DNA from: Muriicola sp. Z0-33
GTDB lineage: Bacteria; Bacteroidota; Bacteroidia; Flavobacteriales; Flavobacteriaceae
Assembly (NCBI RefSeq): GCF_026126425.1
Contig: NZ_JAFMPW010000002.1
Span: 558,001 to 622,000, forward strand
DNA length: 64,000 nucleotides
Direction of reading: 5' to 3'
Shown here: positions 18,312 through 28,057 of the stretch, in pieces
Layout: every line of letters starts with the position of its first letter
Numbering within the stretch: the first letter of the stretch is position 1
Notes under the pieces: generated by a model
The model's database searches: none
What the model saw: the letters and a program-made list of their open reading frames with translations, nothing else
Told to the model about the DNA's origin: nothing
Program-made: the position numbers and the translations under genes

Positions 18312-18604
18312 GCAAATATACAATTAACATTGAAAATGAAACAAATTGAAGTCAATAAAAGTTCCTTTCTTTATTAGATTAAAAAAATAGCAGATTAGCT
18401 GGTGGCAGACGCATTGACAGACAAATTTTTGTAAGAAATATTCATCTTCTATCCCTAAAACAATAAGGGCTATCAGAATATTCGTCGTGCTGTTAATTTT
18501 CATCTATTAAAAGTCATCTATCCATTTTATAATATTGTTTTATTGGGTTAATTTGGCTCCATATCAACAACCATTATAACTTATTAATCAAAACCAGTTA
18601 TTAA
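18312..18604. other. Non-coding leader before the exopolysaccharide locus
   Basis: AT-rich region with no supportable ORF. It should contain the promoter of the plus-strand run starting at 18605. A TAATTTGG-like box near 18549 is the best -7 candidate, but I found no TTG at the right distance, so no promoter is called. Confidence 0.3.
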
Positions 18605-19606
18605 ATGAATACAAACCCTAAGAAAATTTTAGTAACCGGGGTAGCGGGTTTCCTGGGCTCTAACTTATTGAGCAAATTATTACTCGAAGGTCATAATGTT
18701 GTAGGTATTGATAATCTTTCCATGGGGAGTTTAAAAAATATTGAAATCCATCTATCCCATGAAAATTTCGTCTTTTTAGAAAATGATATCCTGGACAAAT
18801 CTGCTATCGATGCGCTCGACACCGATTTTGATGTCATAATTCACCTGGCTGCATACAAAATCCCCAGGTACGGGAAAGCAGTAGACACCTTAAGAATAAA
18901 TTCAAAAGGTTGTGAAAATATGCTTGAATTTGCCAGAAGCATCTCCTGCAAGTTTGTACTCGCCTCCACTTCAGACGTTTATGGAATGAGTAACGACCTG
19001 CCTTTTGTAGAAGACGGTAATTGCGTTATGGGAGATTCCAAGGTTCCGCGTTGGGCGTATGCAGTATCAAAATTATACGATGAACACCTGGCACTAGCCT
19101 ATATGGAGGCCTATAATTTCCCTGTGGTTATGCTCAGGTTCTTTGGTTCTTATGGCCCTAACCAGCATTTGTCCTGGTGGGGAGGCCCGCAATCTGTATT
19201 TATAGACTGCATCCTGAACAATAAGGATATCCCCATTCATGGAGATGGGTTACAGACTAGAACATTTACCTTTGTAGATGATACCGTAGCCGGTATATAT
19301 GCCGCCGCCATTAAACCTGAGGCCAACGGTGAAGTATTCAATATTGGAGCCGATCAGGAAATAACTATTCTGGAATTGGCCAATACCATAAAGCGTATTG
19401 CAGACGTTCCTACTGATTCCAAAATTACCCTCATCCCCTACGATCAGATATCGGTTGGCAGGAAATATCAGGATGTTATGAGACGCGTTCCGGATACCAC
19501 AAAAGCACAGAGGATTTTGGGGGTAAAGGAGAAAACTTCATTAGAAGATGGATTACGCCAAACTTTTGAATGGCAAAAAAACATTTCCCTGGAAAAAAGC
19601 AACTAA
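18605..19606 (+). CDS. NAD-dependent nucleotide-sugar epimerase/dehydratase
   Basis: A 333-residue extended short-chain dehydrogenase. NAD-binding G12-V-A-G15-F-L-G18, active-site STSDVYG, and the Tyr/Lys pair in YAVSK (about 152-156). The substrate region GSYGPNQHLSWWGGPQS and RTFTFVDDTVAG match the UDP-glucose/GlcNAc 4-epimerase and decarboxylase-type group. It makes a precursor sugar for the polysaccharide assembled by the downstream genes. It is first in a tight plus-strand series: the next start lies 1 base after its stop. Exact sugar not determinable. Confidence 0.88.
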   Translation: MNTNPKKILVTGVAGFLGSNLLSKLLLEGHNVVGIDNLSMGSLKNIEIHLSHENFVFLENDILDKSAIDALDTDFDVIIHLAAYKIPRYGKAVDTLRINSKGCENMLEFARSISCKFVLASTSDVYGMSNDLPFVEDGNCVMGDSKVPRWAYAVSKLYDEHLALAYMEAYNFPVVMLRFFGSYGPNQHLSWWGGPQSVFIDCILNNKDIPIHGDGLQTRTFTFVDDTVAGIYAAAIKPEANGEVFNIGADQEITILELANTIKRIADVPTDSKITLIPYDQISVGRKYQDVMRRVPDTTKAQRILGVKEKTSLEDGLRQTFEWQKNISLEKSN

Positions 19607-19607
19607 T

Positions 19608-20918
19608 ATGAAAATTGCTATCATTGGTGGAGGGTTTATGGGCCTGGTACTGGCGCATAAGATCTCAAAAACCAATGCTAAAGTCAAGGTCTTTGAAAGA
19701 GAAACCCAGCCTGGCGGTTTATCTACTTATCATGACTATGAACATTTTATTTGGGACAGGTTCTACCATGTCATATTGCCGACAGATGCAGATTTAATAC
19801 ATCTAATGGAAGAAATTGGTCTGGGAGACCAGATAAACTGGAGGCGATCCATGACAGGTTATTATGTGCAAAACAAATTTTACTCTATCAGTAGCCTGAA
19901 AGAATTTTTATTCTTCCCACCCCTCAATATTATCGACAAATTAAAACTGGGGTTTACTATTTTCTATGGTTCAAGGATTAAGAATTGGAAAACCCTTGAA
20001 AAGATAACAGCAAAAGACTGGCTGATAAAAATTGGAGGAAAAAAGACCTATGAAAAATTCTGGTCTCCTTTATTACTTGCCAAATTAGGTGAAATGCATG
20101 AAAGTGTTTCGGCTGTATTTATTTGGTCATATATTAAACGGCTGTTCCAGGCACGGAGTTCAGCTGCACAAAAAGAACATATGGGTTATGTCTCTGGGGG
20201 CTATAAAACTGTTTTTGACCGTTTGCAAGAATTACTGGTTCAGAAAGATGCAGAATTGTTGCTAGACTGCTCAGTTAAAAAAATAATTCCTGGCGCATCA
20301 GGAGGAATTACTGTCTTTTATAATGATAGAGAAGAGCATTTCGACAAATTAATATTTACCGCTCCCTTAAATGCTTTGAATATTTTAGCCGCTCCTAAGC
20401 TTGTGGAGGTAACTAAAAAGCAAAAACCTATAGAATATCTGGGAGTCATATGCATGGTGATGCTTACAGAGCAACCCCTTACCCCCTATTATGTGCTGAA
20501 CATTGCAGATAAGGAAATACCATTTACTGGAGTAATTGGCATGAGTACCCTGGTAGATCTGGAAGAGACCGGCGGTAAGTACATCACTTATTTTCCGAAA
20601 TACGCCACCGCTGATGACACCTATTGGCAGAAGACCGACCAGGAATTAGAAGACATTTTCTTAAAAGGAGTTCAAAAGTTGTATCCGGAATTTAACATGG
20701 GAACAGTTAATTCAGTCCACATTAATAAGGCCATGAAGGTGCAACCATTGCAAGTGCTAAATTATTCGGAATTTATTCCAAAAATACAAACCAAAAATCC
20801 TGACTTTTACGTTCTGAATACCTCCCAATTCGTTAATGAAACACTCAACAATAATACGGTAACCCAGCATATAGACTATTTTATGATTAATTTCAATAAG
20901 GATTTAGAATCTATTTAA
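19608..20918 (+). CDS. FAD-dependent oxidoreductase of the HemG/UDP-galactopyranose-mutase-like group
   Basis: A 436-residue flavoprotein. Starting at ATG 19608 gives the dinucleotide-binding motif at the very N-terminus (IAIIGGGFMGL, then FERETQPGGLSTY), as the family expects. Later features: GGYKTVFDRL, and a C-terminal NTSQFVNETLNNNTVTQ in the FAD-binding position. Proteins of this COG1232 type recur beside nucleotide-sugar epimerases and polysaccharide deacetylases in polysaccharide loci. The reaction is not known; a sugar oxidation or mutase-type ring rearrangement is plausible. It is translationally close to the epimerase (1 base) and to the deacetylase (20 bases), implying a shared pathway. 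Confidence 0.78.
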   Translation: MKIAIIGGGFMGLVLAHKISKTNAKVKVFERETQPGGLSTYHDYEHFIWDRFYHVILPTDADLIHLMEEIGLGDQINWRRSMTGYYVQNKFYSISSLKEFLFFPPLNIIDKLKLGFTIFYGSRIKNWKTLEKITAKDWLIKIGGKKTYEKFWSPLLLAKLGEMHESVSAVFIWSYIKRLFQARSSAAQKEHMGYVSGGYKTVFDRLQELLVQKDAELLLDCSVKKIIPGASGGITVFYNDREEHFDKLIFTAPLNALNILAAPKLVEVTKKQKPIEYLGVICMVMLTEQPLTPYYVLNIADKEIPFTGVIGMSTLVDLEETGGKYITYFPKYATADDTYWQKTDQELEDIFLKGVQKLYPEFNMGTVNSVHINKAMKVQPLQVLNYSEFIPKIQTKNPDFYVLNTSQFVNETLNNNTVTQHIDYFMINFNKDLESI

Positions 20919-20938
20919 GATAGCAATAGACACACTGC

Positions 20939-21898
20939 ATGAATAAACCACTAGCAAGCCTTTCTCTGGACCTCGATAATCAATGGTCTTACATGAAAAT
21001 TCATGGGGAAGAAGGATGGGAAGAATATCCTTCTTACCTCGATATATTTGTGCCCTATGCGCTAAAAGTACTGGAAGAACTAGATTTAAAGATTACTTTT
21101 TTTATAGTAGGACAGGATGCCGCCTTCAAAAAAAATCACAAAATGTTGAGGAGTCTGGCCGAGGCCGGTCATGAAATTGGCAATCATTCATTTAAACACG
21201 AGACCTGGTTGCACCTGTACACCAAAGAAGAGATGAAAAATGAGATAGATAAGGCTCATGATATTATTGAAGAGGTTACAGGACAGGCACCAACAGGGTT
21301 CAGAGGACCCGGCTTTAGCTGGAGCAAAATTTTACTGGAAGTACTTGGAGAAAAGGGATATCGCTACGATGCCACTACCCTACCAACTGTAATTGGGCCA
21401 TTGGCCAGGTTTTATTATTTCAGGACATCCAAATTGTCTAAACAGGAAAGGGAAGACAGAAAGGAAATTTTTGGGAAATTCTCTGACGGCTTCAGAAGGT
21501 TAAACCCTTATTACTGGAAATTGAGGAATGGAAACAGGTTACTGGAAGTACCGGTAACAACAATGCCCGTATTTCGTATTCCTTTTCATTTAAGTTACCT
21601 TTTGTACCTGAGTAATATTTCCGTTGGTTTGATGATGCTGTACTTAAAAACTGCCATTTTCCTCTGTAAACTGACCAAAACCGAACCGAGTTTCTTATTG
21701 CATCCTTTAGACCTAATTGGCGGGGATCAGATTTCCGAATTGACGTTCTTTCCCGGAATGAATATTTCCAGTGAAAGAAAGATATACATCTTTAAAAAAG
21801 TCATGAAAGTATTAGATAGAAATTTTGATCTGGTGACCATGGATGAGCATGTTTCTGATATTTTAAAAAACCCCAAACTGGATGTAAAATTGATATGA
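20939..21898 (+). CDS. Polysaccharide deacetylase (NodB-type, CE4)
   Basis: A 319-residue cytosolic-looking NodB-homology enzyme with no signal peptide. Motif 1 is SLDLDNQW, with Asp11/Asp13 as general base and metal ligand. Motif 2 is H83-S-F-K-H87, the zinc-binding HxxxH. Motif 3 is R122-G-P-G. A late LLHPLD matches motif 5. It should remove N-acetyl (or similar) groups from a sugar at nucleotide-, lipid-linked or polymer level. Lack of a leader suggests action on a cytoplasmic or membrane-associated intermediate, as in PIG-L/ArnD-like logic (inference). It lies in the epimerase / FAD enzyme / deacetylase / sulfotransferase series. Confidence 0.88.
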   Translation: MNKPLASLSLDLDNQWSYMKIHGEEGWEEYPSYLDIFVPYALKVLEELDLKITFFIVGQDAAFKKNHKMLRSLAEAGHEIGNHSFKHETWLHLYTKEEMKNEIDKAHDIIEEVTGQAPTGFRGPGFSWSKILLEVLGEKGYRYDATTLPTVIGPLARFYYFRTSKLSKQEREDRKEIFGKFSDGFRRLNPYYWKLRNGNRLLEVPVTTMPVFRIPFHLSYLLYLSNISVGLMMLYLKTAIFLCKLTKTEPSFLLHPLDLIGGDQISELTFFPGMNISSERKIYIFKKVMKVLDRNFDLVTMDEHVSDILKNPKLDVKLI

Positions 21899-21967
21899 GA
21901 CCAGGAAAAGAACATAAGGGTTATCCGATTGTTAAATTAGGATTTCCAATTATCAAACTATTTTGCA

Positions 21968-22978
21968 ATGGGTTATTCAAATTTTAAAGATCCTTTTGGG
22001 CTGCTGAAAAGGATGTTACTTTCTGGTAATAAGATTGCCTACTCTGTTCTTATTCGGGAAGTCCTCAATAAAATTTTGATCCCTGTCGATTTTCTTTTGC
22101 ATAGGAAAGAAAAGAGAAGACTGCAAAAACAAAGGAGTATCTCAAAAGATCCGATTATTTTGGTTCTTGGGGGTTCCAGAAGCGGCACTACCCTATTGTA
22201 TCAAACCCTGGCCTATTATTTACCCGTCGGGTATATCAGCAATTTTATTGCTGCTTTTAGCAGATCGCCCATATCTGCATTAAAATTATTTGGCAGGTTT
22301 TTACCAAAACCAAAGAAAAGTTTTCAAAGTTATTATGGTAGCGTATCTGGCATGGGAGGACCTAATGATGCATTTTCCCTGTGGAACAGATGGTTAGGCG
22401 ACGATAGAAATCATATTCCAAAGGAAATTAATGAACAATCTTCTGCAGATATGAAATTGTTTTTTAATACTTGGTTGCATATAACCAAAAAACCCTTCCT
22501 CAACAAAAACAACAGAAATTCGCTTTGCGCCCCCTTGCTGGATGAAATATTGGAAAATGTATACTTTATAGAAATTCATAGAGACCCCATTTTTGTTGCT
22601 CAATCTTTGGTACTTTCACGTAGGGCAGTTCAGGGGACTAACAAAATTGGATGGGGCCTTTTGAGTCAGGACTCAGAAAACACGGGAGACCCCCTGGATT
22701 ATATTGATGACATATGTAAACAGGTGTACCAAGTAGACCAAACCCTTGCTTCTGGCAGAAAGAAAATAGATCCAAAAAAATACCTGCGTGTGTCCTATGA
22801 AGATTTTTGCAAGCAACCGCAAGAATTGATTCAAAAAGTTGCTAAAAACGTTTTGAATTATGAAATTGAGACAGAAAGCCTTAAAGATCTTAAGTTATCA
22901 ACCAATACAAATAGTCAAAGGCTTAATGACGCAGAGTTTAACCGCATCTGCAATTGCATTGAAAAACTGTATAATTAA
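21968..22978 (+). CDS. PAPS-dependent sulfotransferase
   Basis: A 336-residue sulfotransferase (Sulfotransfer_3-like). The 5'-phosphosulfate loop is clear: LGGSRSGTTLL at 67-77. The 3'-phosphate region is EIHRDPIFVAQSLVLSR, and YLRVSYEDF near the C-terminus is also typical. The reaction moves sulfate from PAPS to a hydroxyl or amine of an acceptor. Set in an exopolysaccharide locus after a deacetylase, it probably makes sulfated (or N-sulfated) sugar units. No PAPS-synthesis genes are in the window; the siroheme gene at 54415 only hints at sulfur assimilation in the cell. Confidence 0.85.
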   Translation: MGYSNFKDPFGLLKRMLLSGNKIAYSVLIREVLNKILIPVDFLLHRKEKRRLQKQRSISKDPIILVLGGSRSGTTLLYQTLAYYLPVGYISNFIAAFSRSPISALKLFGRFLPKPKKSFQSYYGSVSGMGGPNDAFSLWNRWLGDDRNHIPKEINEQSSADMKLFFNTWLHITKKPFLNKNNRNSLCAPLLDEILENVYFIEIHRDPIFVAQSLVLSRRAVQGTNKIGWGLLSQDSENTGDPLDYIDDICKQVYQVDQTLASGRKKIDPKKYLRVSYEDFCKQPQELIQKVAKNVLNYEIETESLKDLKLSTNTNSQRLNDAEFNRICNCIEKLYN

Positions 22979-23047
22979 ACAAAACTGTGATAGGCAGCTA
23001 ATGATATAGTTATTCTTCAGGGCTGTAGAGAAAATTTTATTGTAACT

Positions 23048-24094
23048 ATGAAGGCCAACCATAAACCGCTTGTATCAATTATTCTTCCGGCATTTAATGA
23101 GGCCGGAGTGATTGTCAAAAGTCTGACTACGTTGACAGAGTATTTGAATACCCTCAGTGATAAATTTGAATGGGAAATTCTTATTGTAAATGATGGTAGT
23201 TCTGATAACACTGCGGAGCTGGCCGATAATTTTGCCATATCCAATGACAATATTCGTGTAATTCACCACAGAGTTAATCGCAATCTGGGAGGCGCCCTGC
23301 GTACCGGATTTAGGAACGCGATTGGGGAATACATAGTTGTTCTGGATATTGATTTGAGCTATGCACCAGATCATGTTGAGATGATGGTAGACGAGCTTAT
23401 TGCAACAGAGGCAGAAGTGGTTGTAGCCTCTCCTTATATGAAGGGAGGAAGAACAACAAGTGTTCCTTTTTTAAGACTGGTTTTAAGCAAAACGGTGAAC
23501 AAATTAATGCGCCTGGCATCGGGCATAAACATTCACACTTTCACCAGCATGGCGCGGGCTTATAAAGCAGATTTTCTGAAATCGTTAAATCTAAAATCGA
23601 GTACCTATTCAATAAATCCGGAAATAATCCAGAAGGCTACCATTCTCAGGGCGCGTATTGTAGAAATTCCTGCGCATTTAGATTGGAGTTATCAGTTAAC
23701 AGAAGGTAAAACAAGGACCTCGAGCCTAAGGATATACAAAGGGGTACTTTTGGGTCTGATGAATAGTTTCATTTTCAGGCCTTATGTGTTTTTTATGTTT
23801 GTTGGCATTACTTTGTTGCTCATTTCTACCTATGTAATTGTATGGATCTTTTATCATACTTATGTAGTATTTCCCGACATTGTGGTTCCCTCAGGACTAT
23901 GGAATGATAGATTTACAGAAGCCATTGCCTCGGTTTTCAGAGACAGACCCCATGCCTTCTTTGTTGGTGGTTTCACATTAATTGTTGCTTTACAGTTCAT
24001 AGGAATAGGTTTCCTATCATTGCAAAGTAAGAGGTATTTTGATGAACTGTTCCATCTGAATTCCGGGCTACTTAGAAAATCCAAAGAATCATGA
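23048..24094 (+). CDS. Polyprenyl-phosphate glycosyltransferase, GT2 (DPM1/ArnC-like)
   Basis: A 348-residue GT2 enzyme. GT-A motifs: SIILPAFNEAG, VNDGSSDNT and the DxD in VVLDIDLSYAPDH. Two C-terminal membrane helices (about 240-265 and 310-335) tether it. Such enzymes load one sugar onto undecaprenyl or dolichol phosphate. The next gene, 16 bases on, is a GT39-like transferase that uses exactly such lipid-linked sugars, so the two probably form a decoration couple. Confidence 0.87.
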   Translation: MKANHKPLVSIILPAFNEAGVIVKSLTTLTEYLNTLSDKFEWEILIVNDGSSDNTAELADNFAISNDNIRVIHHRVNRNLGGALRTGFRNAIGEYIVVLDIDLSYAPDHVEMMVDELIATEAEVVVASPYMKGGRTTSVPFLRLVLSKTVNKLMRLASGINIHTFTSMARAYKADFLKSLNLKSSTYSINPEIIQKATILRARIVEIPAHLDWSYQLTEGKTRTSSLRIYKGVLLGLMNSFIFRPYVFFMFVGITLLLISTYVIVWIFYHTYVVFPDIVVPSGLWNDRFTEAIASVFRDRPHAFFVGGFTLIVALQFIGIGFLSLQSKRYFDELFHLNSGLLRKSKES

Positions 24095-24109
24095 ACCCGA
24101 ATACTTAAA

Positions 24110-25396
24110 ATGAGTAGAAAATTATTTTTTAAGCCCATATTACTTTTTTTACCCCTATTGGTAATCTATACGATAATTGTGCTTGTTTTTGCATCAGATG
24201 AGATAATTGGTGATGAAGCTAGATACTTGCAGTACGCAAAAAATTTGGTCCAGGGATTCTATACAGATTCTGCCAATCCGGATCTGAGCAATGGTCCTGG
24301 TTACCCCATAATATTAATACCCTTTGTAGCCTTTAATATTCCTTTCATATTGGCTAAAATTCTTAATGGGGTATTTGTTTTTATTGCAGTCAATTACTTG
24401 TATGGAGCATTGAAAATATACATTTCCGATAAAAGTGCTTTGCTGTTATCTTATGCAATGGGTTTTTATCCTCCTTTGCTTAAATGGATGATTTTGCTTT
24501 ATACAGAATCACTGTCATTTATGCTTATCTGTGGTATAATCTATCATTTGTGTATAATATTGAATAAAGGTCATAAACCAAATAAACATTATTTAATGGC
24601 ATCATTTTACCTGGGCTTTTTAGTAGTGACCAAAGCTGTTTTTTTTCATGTCATAATTATAGCAACATTGCTGTTATTGGTTAACTATTTAATACAAATA
24701 AATCGTAAAACCAAGGCCGCAATAATTGTTTCTTTTGGCGCAATGATCCTAATTGCACCTTATATTTTATACACATATAACATAACCGGCAAAGCATTTT
24801 ACTTGGGCACCAGGGGTGGAGAAATATTATATCATAGGTCTACACCTTTTGAGAAAGAACAAGGAGATTGGTTTTCACCCGACCTAATTCTTGGTACACC
24901 TCACGCTATTGAAAACTCGACTTATTCGAAAGAGGATTTATCAAAATTAGCGGATAATCATCGGGCATTCTATCTAAAATTACAGGCTTACGACAATATA
25001 AAGAAAGATAGTATTTTCAAGGCCAAAGCGATAATGAATATGAAGGAATATCCTTTTAAATATATAAGAAATACAATATCAAATACCGGTCGCCTGTTAT
25101 TCAACTATCCCCTGTCATACAGATATCACAATTTAACAAGTTACGGCTATATAATTCCTAATATGTTCATAGTAGTATTCTTTATAGTTCTACTTTACCC
25201 TGCATATCTTATCAGGAAAGTAATTCCTTATGAATTAAAAGCGATTCTTTGCTTCGTTTTGATTTACTGTTTTGGGATGATACTATTGGGAGGGAAAGCA
25301 AGATATTTTATCCTGGCAGTTCCTGGTATACTTTTATTTTTAAGTTTCGTTTATTCCAGGACAATAAAAGTAGTACCTCTTAATCGTTCCGATTAA
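24110..25396 (+). CDS. GT39/ArnT-like polytopic glycosyltransferase
   Basis: A 428-residue membrane protein with about ten or more helices. The first periplasmic loop has DEIIGDEARYLQYAKNLVQG, the acidic DE signature of the PMT/ArnT (GT-C) superfamily that holds metal and the lipid-phosphate donor, and GPGYPIILIPF follows. It transfers a sugar from a polyprenyl-phosphate donor to an acceptor on the outer face of the inner membrane. It is the last gene of the plus-strand run and converges on the lyase gene. Acceptor unknown: the exopolysaccharide, lipid A or a protein are all possible. Confidence 0.82.
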   Translation: MSRKLFFKPILLFLPLLVIYTIIVLVFASDEIIGDEARYLQYAKNLVQGFYTDSANPDLSNGPGYPIILIPFVAFNIPFILAKILNGVFVFIAVNYLYGALKIYISDKSALLLSYAMGFYPPLLKWMILLYTESLSFMLICGIIYHLCIILNKGHKPNKHYLMASFYLGFLVVTKAVFFHVIIIATLLLLVNYLIQINRKTKAAIIVSFGAMILIAPYILYTYNITGKAFYLGTRGGEILYHRSTPFEKEQGDWFSPDLILGTPHAIENSTYSKEDLSKLADNHRAFYLKLQAYDNIKKDSIFKAKAIMNMKEYPFKYIRNTISNTGRLLFNYPLSYRYHNLTSYGYIIPNMFIVVFFIVLLYPAYLIRKVIPYELKAILCFVLIYCFGMILLGGKARYFILAVPGILLFLSFVYSRTIKVVPLNRSD

Positions 25397-25460
25397 AATA
25401 TTTCAATAATTTAATAACAAACGGGCAAAAGCCCAATATGGGGTACTAAACTTGGTAATA

Positions 25461-27923
25461 TTAATTTGGAGATACCTCGTTATAGGAATTCTTTCCGTAG
25501 TCTACATCCCCCGGTTTTCTTGTAATCATCCTTATAGGTCCTAAATAGGTGGTTAATTTCGTTATCCCCTGATTTAAAGACTTTTGTACCTGATCTGCGT
25601 TATTCCATGGCCATTTGTAAATTCCCCATTTTGCATTTCCTCCCCAAGGTGTTCCTGGGTGAACGGTACTTGCGTTTTCGTTAAATACAAGATTATCATT
25701 TATCCAAACCTGTAATAGTCCGGTAGAAGCGTCACCCCATACTACATGCACGACTATATCCAGTTTTTCTCCTGCAGCTGGTGTAAATCCTGTTGGCCGA
25801 TAATCCTTATCTCCACCTTGTCTGACGACATAGACTTCTCCGGCATTATGATTATTAAATTGTGTTGCGTGGATAACCTCCAAACTTATATTTGGGGATA
25901 GACCAGGTGGGCCAGGATAAACCTGAAAAAATTTCCATTGATTGTTCTGGTCAATTTCATAATCATTACCAAAGGTATAGCTCCAGCCAAACCATTCCTC
26001 TGTACCCAGACTATGTTGAACATTCCATGGGGCAGTTCTTATTTCAGAGCGCATATTAAAATTTCTGCTGCACCAACTTTCAACTCCTGGGTTAATAGGA
26101 TCTATCTCAAATTTTAATTGACTCCCAGAATTTGTGACCTGCCTTTCATAGCATTCCGAATCAATATACAACTCATTATTACTAAAGGACACTCCCTTTC
26201 TATCCGAATATTCTGGAATAGAAATATCTTCCCAGCACCATGATTTAAACCCGGTATCATCGGCCCTTCCACCATTGGTAATGCAACCCGTGCCACCGCC
26301 GGATCCTCCACCAGTATTTTGGGTAACGCTAATACTGAGCGTGCTTGTATCTGTCAGACCTGCGTCATCTGTAACGGTCAGCATAACATCATATACCCCT
26401 GGAGTATTAAAAGTATACTCAGGATTGGGATCAGAGGAAGAACCACCCGGAAAGTCCCATAGATAGCTGATAATGCCATTGTCATCAAATGAATTCATTC
26501 CGGTGAAGTTTACAGTTAATGGTGCTTCTCCGGTCATTGGATTAGCGGAAGCTTCTGCAACCGGAGCTTCATTGCTTGCAGGTTCATTTACGGTAATTGA
26601 AATACTCTCTTTGTCCGTAAGGCCCTGTTCATCTGTAACTGTCAATTCAACCAGATAGGATCCAGATGTGTTAAAAATATGCGTTGGATTAGCGTTGCTG
26701 GCAGAAGTACCGTCCTTAAAATCCCAGGAGTAACTTGCTATGGAATTGTCATCTGAAGAGCTACTACCCACAAAAGAAACTTCCAAAGGCAGTACCCCCG
26801 AAAGTGGCGAGGCGGATACCTGAGCAATAGGAGCCGCATTGACCTCTTCATTTACTTTAATGGTTACATTATCTGTAGAACTAAGACCAGCCGCATCTGT
26901 TACGGTAAGTACAGCTTCATAAGTCCCAATAGATGAAAAAGTATGTTTAGGGTTTGCAATGGCAGCTGTACTGCCATCTTTAAAATCCCAGGAATAAGAA
27001 ACAACCCCATTGTCATCCGTAGAATTACTGCCGGTAAAAGTCACTTCAAGCGGTGCCTGCCCAGCTGACGGACTTGCATCTGCTATGGCCATTGGGGCAG
27101 CGTTCTCAGTTGTTGCACTATCTTCTTCAGGTGTTTCTTCTTCATCTGAAGTTGCGGGCTCCTCTTCTTCTATAACAATAATATCGGCATTTTCAGGGGC
27201 ATGGTAACTCACCAATAACTTAGGACCAATTTTGGATGGGTGTTCTTTTGAAGCTATTGCCAAATCGTTCCCACCCTGATGACGTAATATAAGTGTGGTA
27301 TGCTCGGGAAGCAGGTCAGAAGCACTCAATAAGACTTCTTCTGTGTTGCCAATTTTATACTCCTTGGTTATAGATCCCAGAAGTATATCAATTTCAGGAA
27401 CATTGCTATCATCTAATTCTTCTTCTGTCCAATTTGTATTTAAACCCTTATTAATATCAATTGTACCGTTACCCTCATCACTTTCAATTGTAAATTGTAG
27501 GACAGCATCAGTTATATAGCCATCAATAGCTGCTATGGGGGTAAGATCAAACTTTAGGTAAGAAGTTCTGTTATTTTCATCGAGACGGATAATGGTCTGG
27601 TCATATCCTTTGTTACTCTGAACATATGCATCTTCAATAGGAGGGAACTGTGTATTTCTGCTGACAAATCCGTCTTCAATACCACTCCCCTCGCCCATTT
27701 CATCAGGGGGTGTTTCACTTTGTTCACCCGCTTCATTTTCAGAATTTGCAGCCTCTCGTTCCTCTACCATAGTTTCCGTATCATTGATCACGGCATCAGT
27801 GAGAATGTCAATATCATTGCTGCATGCAAGGATTATGGCAAGGAGGAATATATACATTGATATTTTATGGCAAGATACAGGTAAGTTGCTCACATTCGTA
27901 GGTTTAGGGACAATAAAGATCAT
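25461..27923 (-). CDS. Lipoprotein with three PKD domains and a C-terminal polysaccharide lyase domain
   Basis: About 820 residues from ATG 27923. That start supplies the basic residues (HKIS) before the hydrophobic core and lipobox ILAC (Cys34); the later ATG at 27857 would leave a leader without positive charge, and the furthest upstream start is GTG. Order: acidic low-complexity linker; about 85-243, a DNRLRE/CBM96-like carbohydrate-binding sandwich (SYLKFDL, TLILRHQGG); three PKD repeats at about 273-350, 358-444 and 449-538 (SYSWDFKDG, SYSWDFKDGT, SYLWDFPGG); about 545-820, a jelly-roll lyase like the heparin-lyase-I group PF14099 (RSEIRTAPW, EWFGWSYTFG, QWKFFQVYPG, QVWINDN). It probably cleaves an acidic polysaccharide at the cell surface. 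It is the only degradative gene within the biosynthetic locus. Confidence 0.78.
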   Translation of the reverse strand: MIFIVPKPTNVSNLPVSCHKISMYIFLLAIILACSNDIDILTDAVINDTETMVEEREAANSENEAGEQSETPPDEMGEGSGIEDGFVSRNTQFPPIEDAYVQSNKGYDQTIIRLDENNRTSYLKFDLTPIAAIDGYITDAVLQFTIESDEGNGTIDINKGLNTNWTEEELDDSNVPEIDILLGSITKEYKIGNTEEVLLSASDLLPEHTTLILRHQGGNDLAIASKEHPSKIGPKLLVSYHAPENADIIVIEEEEPATSDEEETPEEDSATTENAAPMAIADASPSAGQAPLEVTFTGSNSTDDNGVVSYSWDFKDGSTAAIANPKHTFSSIGTYEAVLTVTDAAGLSSTDNVTIKVNEEVNAAPIAQVSASPLSGVLPLEVSFVGSSSSDDNSIASYSWDFKDGTSASNANPTHIFNTSGSYLVELTVTDEQGLTDKESISITVNEPASNEAPVAEASANPMTGEAPLTVNFTGMNSFDDNGIISYLWDFPGGSSSDPNPEYTFNTPGVYDVMLTVTDDAGLTDTSTLSISVTQNTGGGSGGGTGCITNGGRADDTGFKSWCWEDISIPEYSDRKGVSFSNNELYIDSECYERQVTNSGSQLKFEIDPINPGVESWCSRNFNMRSEIRTAPWNVQHSLGTEEWFGWSYTFGNDYEIDQNNQWKFFQVYPGPPGLSPNISLEVIHATQFNNHNAGEVYVVRQGGDKDYRPTGFTPAAGEKLDIVVHVVWGDASTGLLQVWINDNLVFNENASTVHPGTPWGGNAKWGIYKWPWNNADQVQKSLNQGITKLTTYLGPIRMITRKPGDVDYGKNSYNEVSPN

Positions 27924-28057
27924 TAATTTGTCGCTATTTGCGACTAAATGTTCGATTTTTTCGATGAAATGCACTCGACAAAAAATAATTCACCTTCGAA
28001 ATGAGATATGATACATATTCAATCTTCAAAGATTAAATATGGTACAAATCCAATTAC

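Noticed and set aside
26300-27110. DNA-level tandem repeat within the lyase gene
   Set aside because: Periodicity comes from three diverged PKD protein domains, not from a nucleotide repeat.
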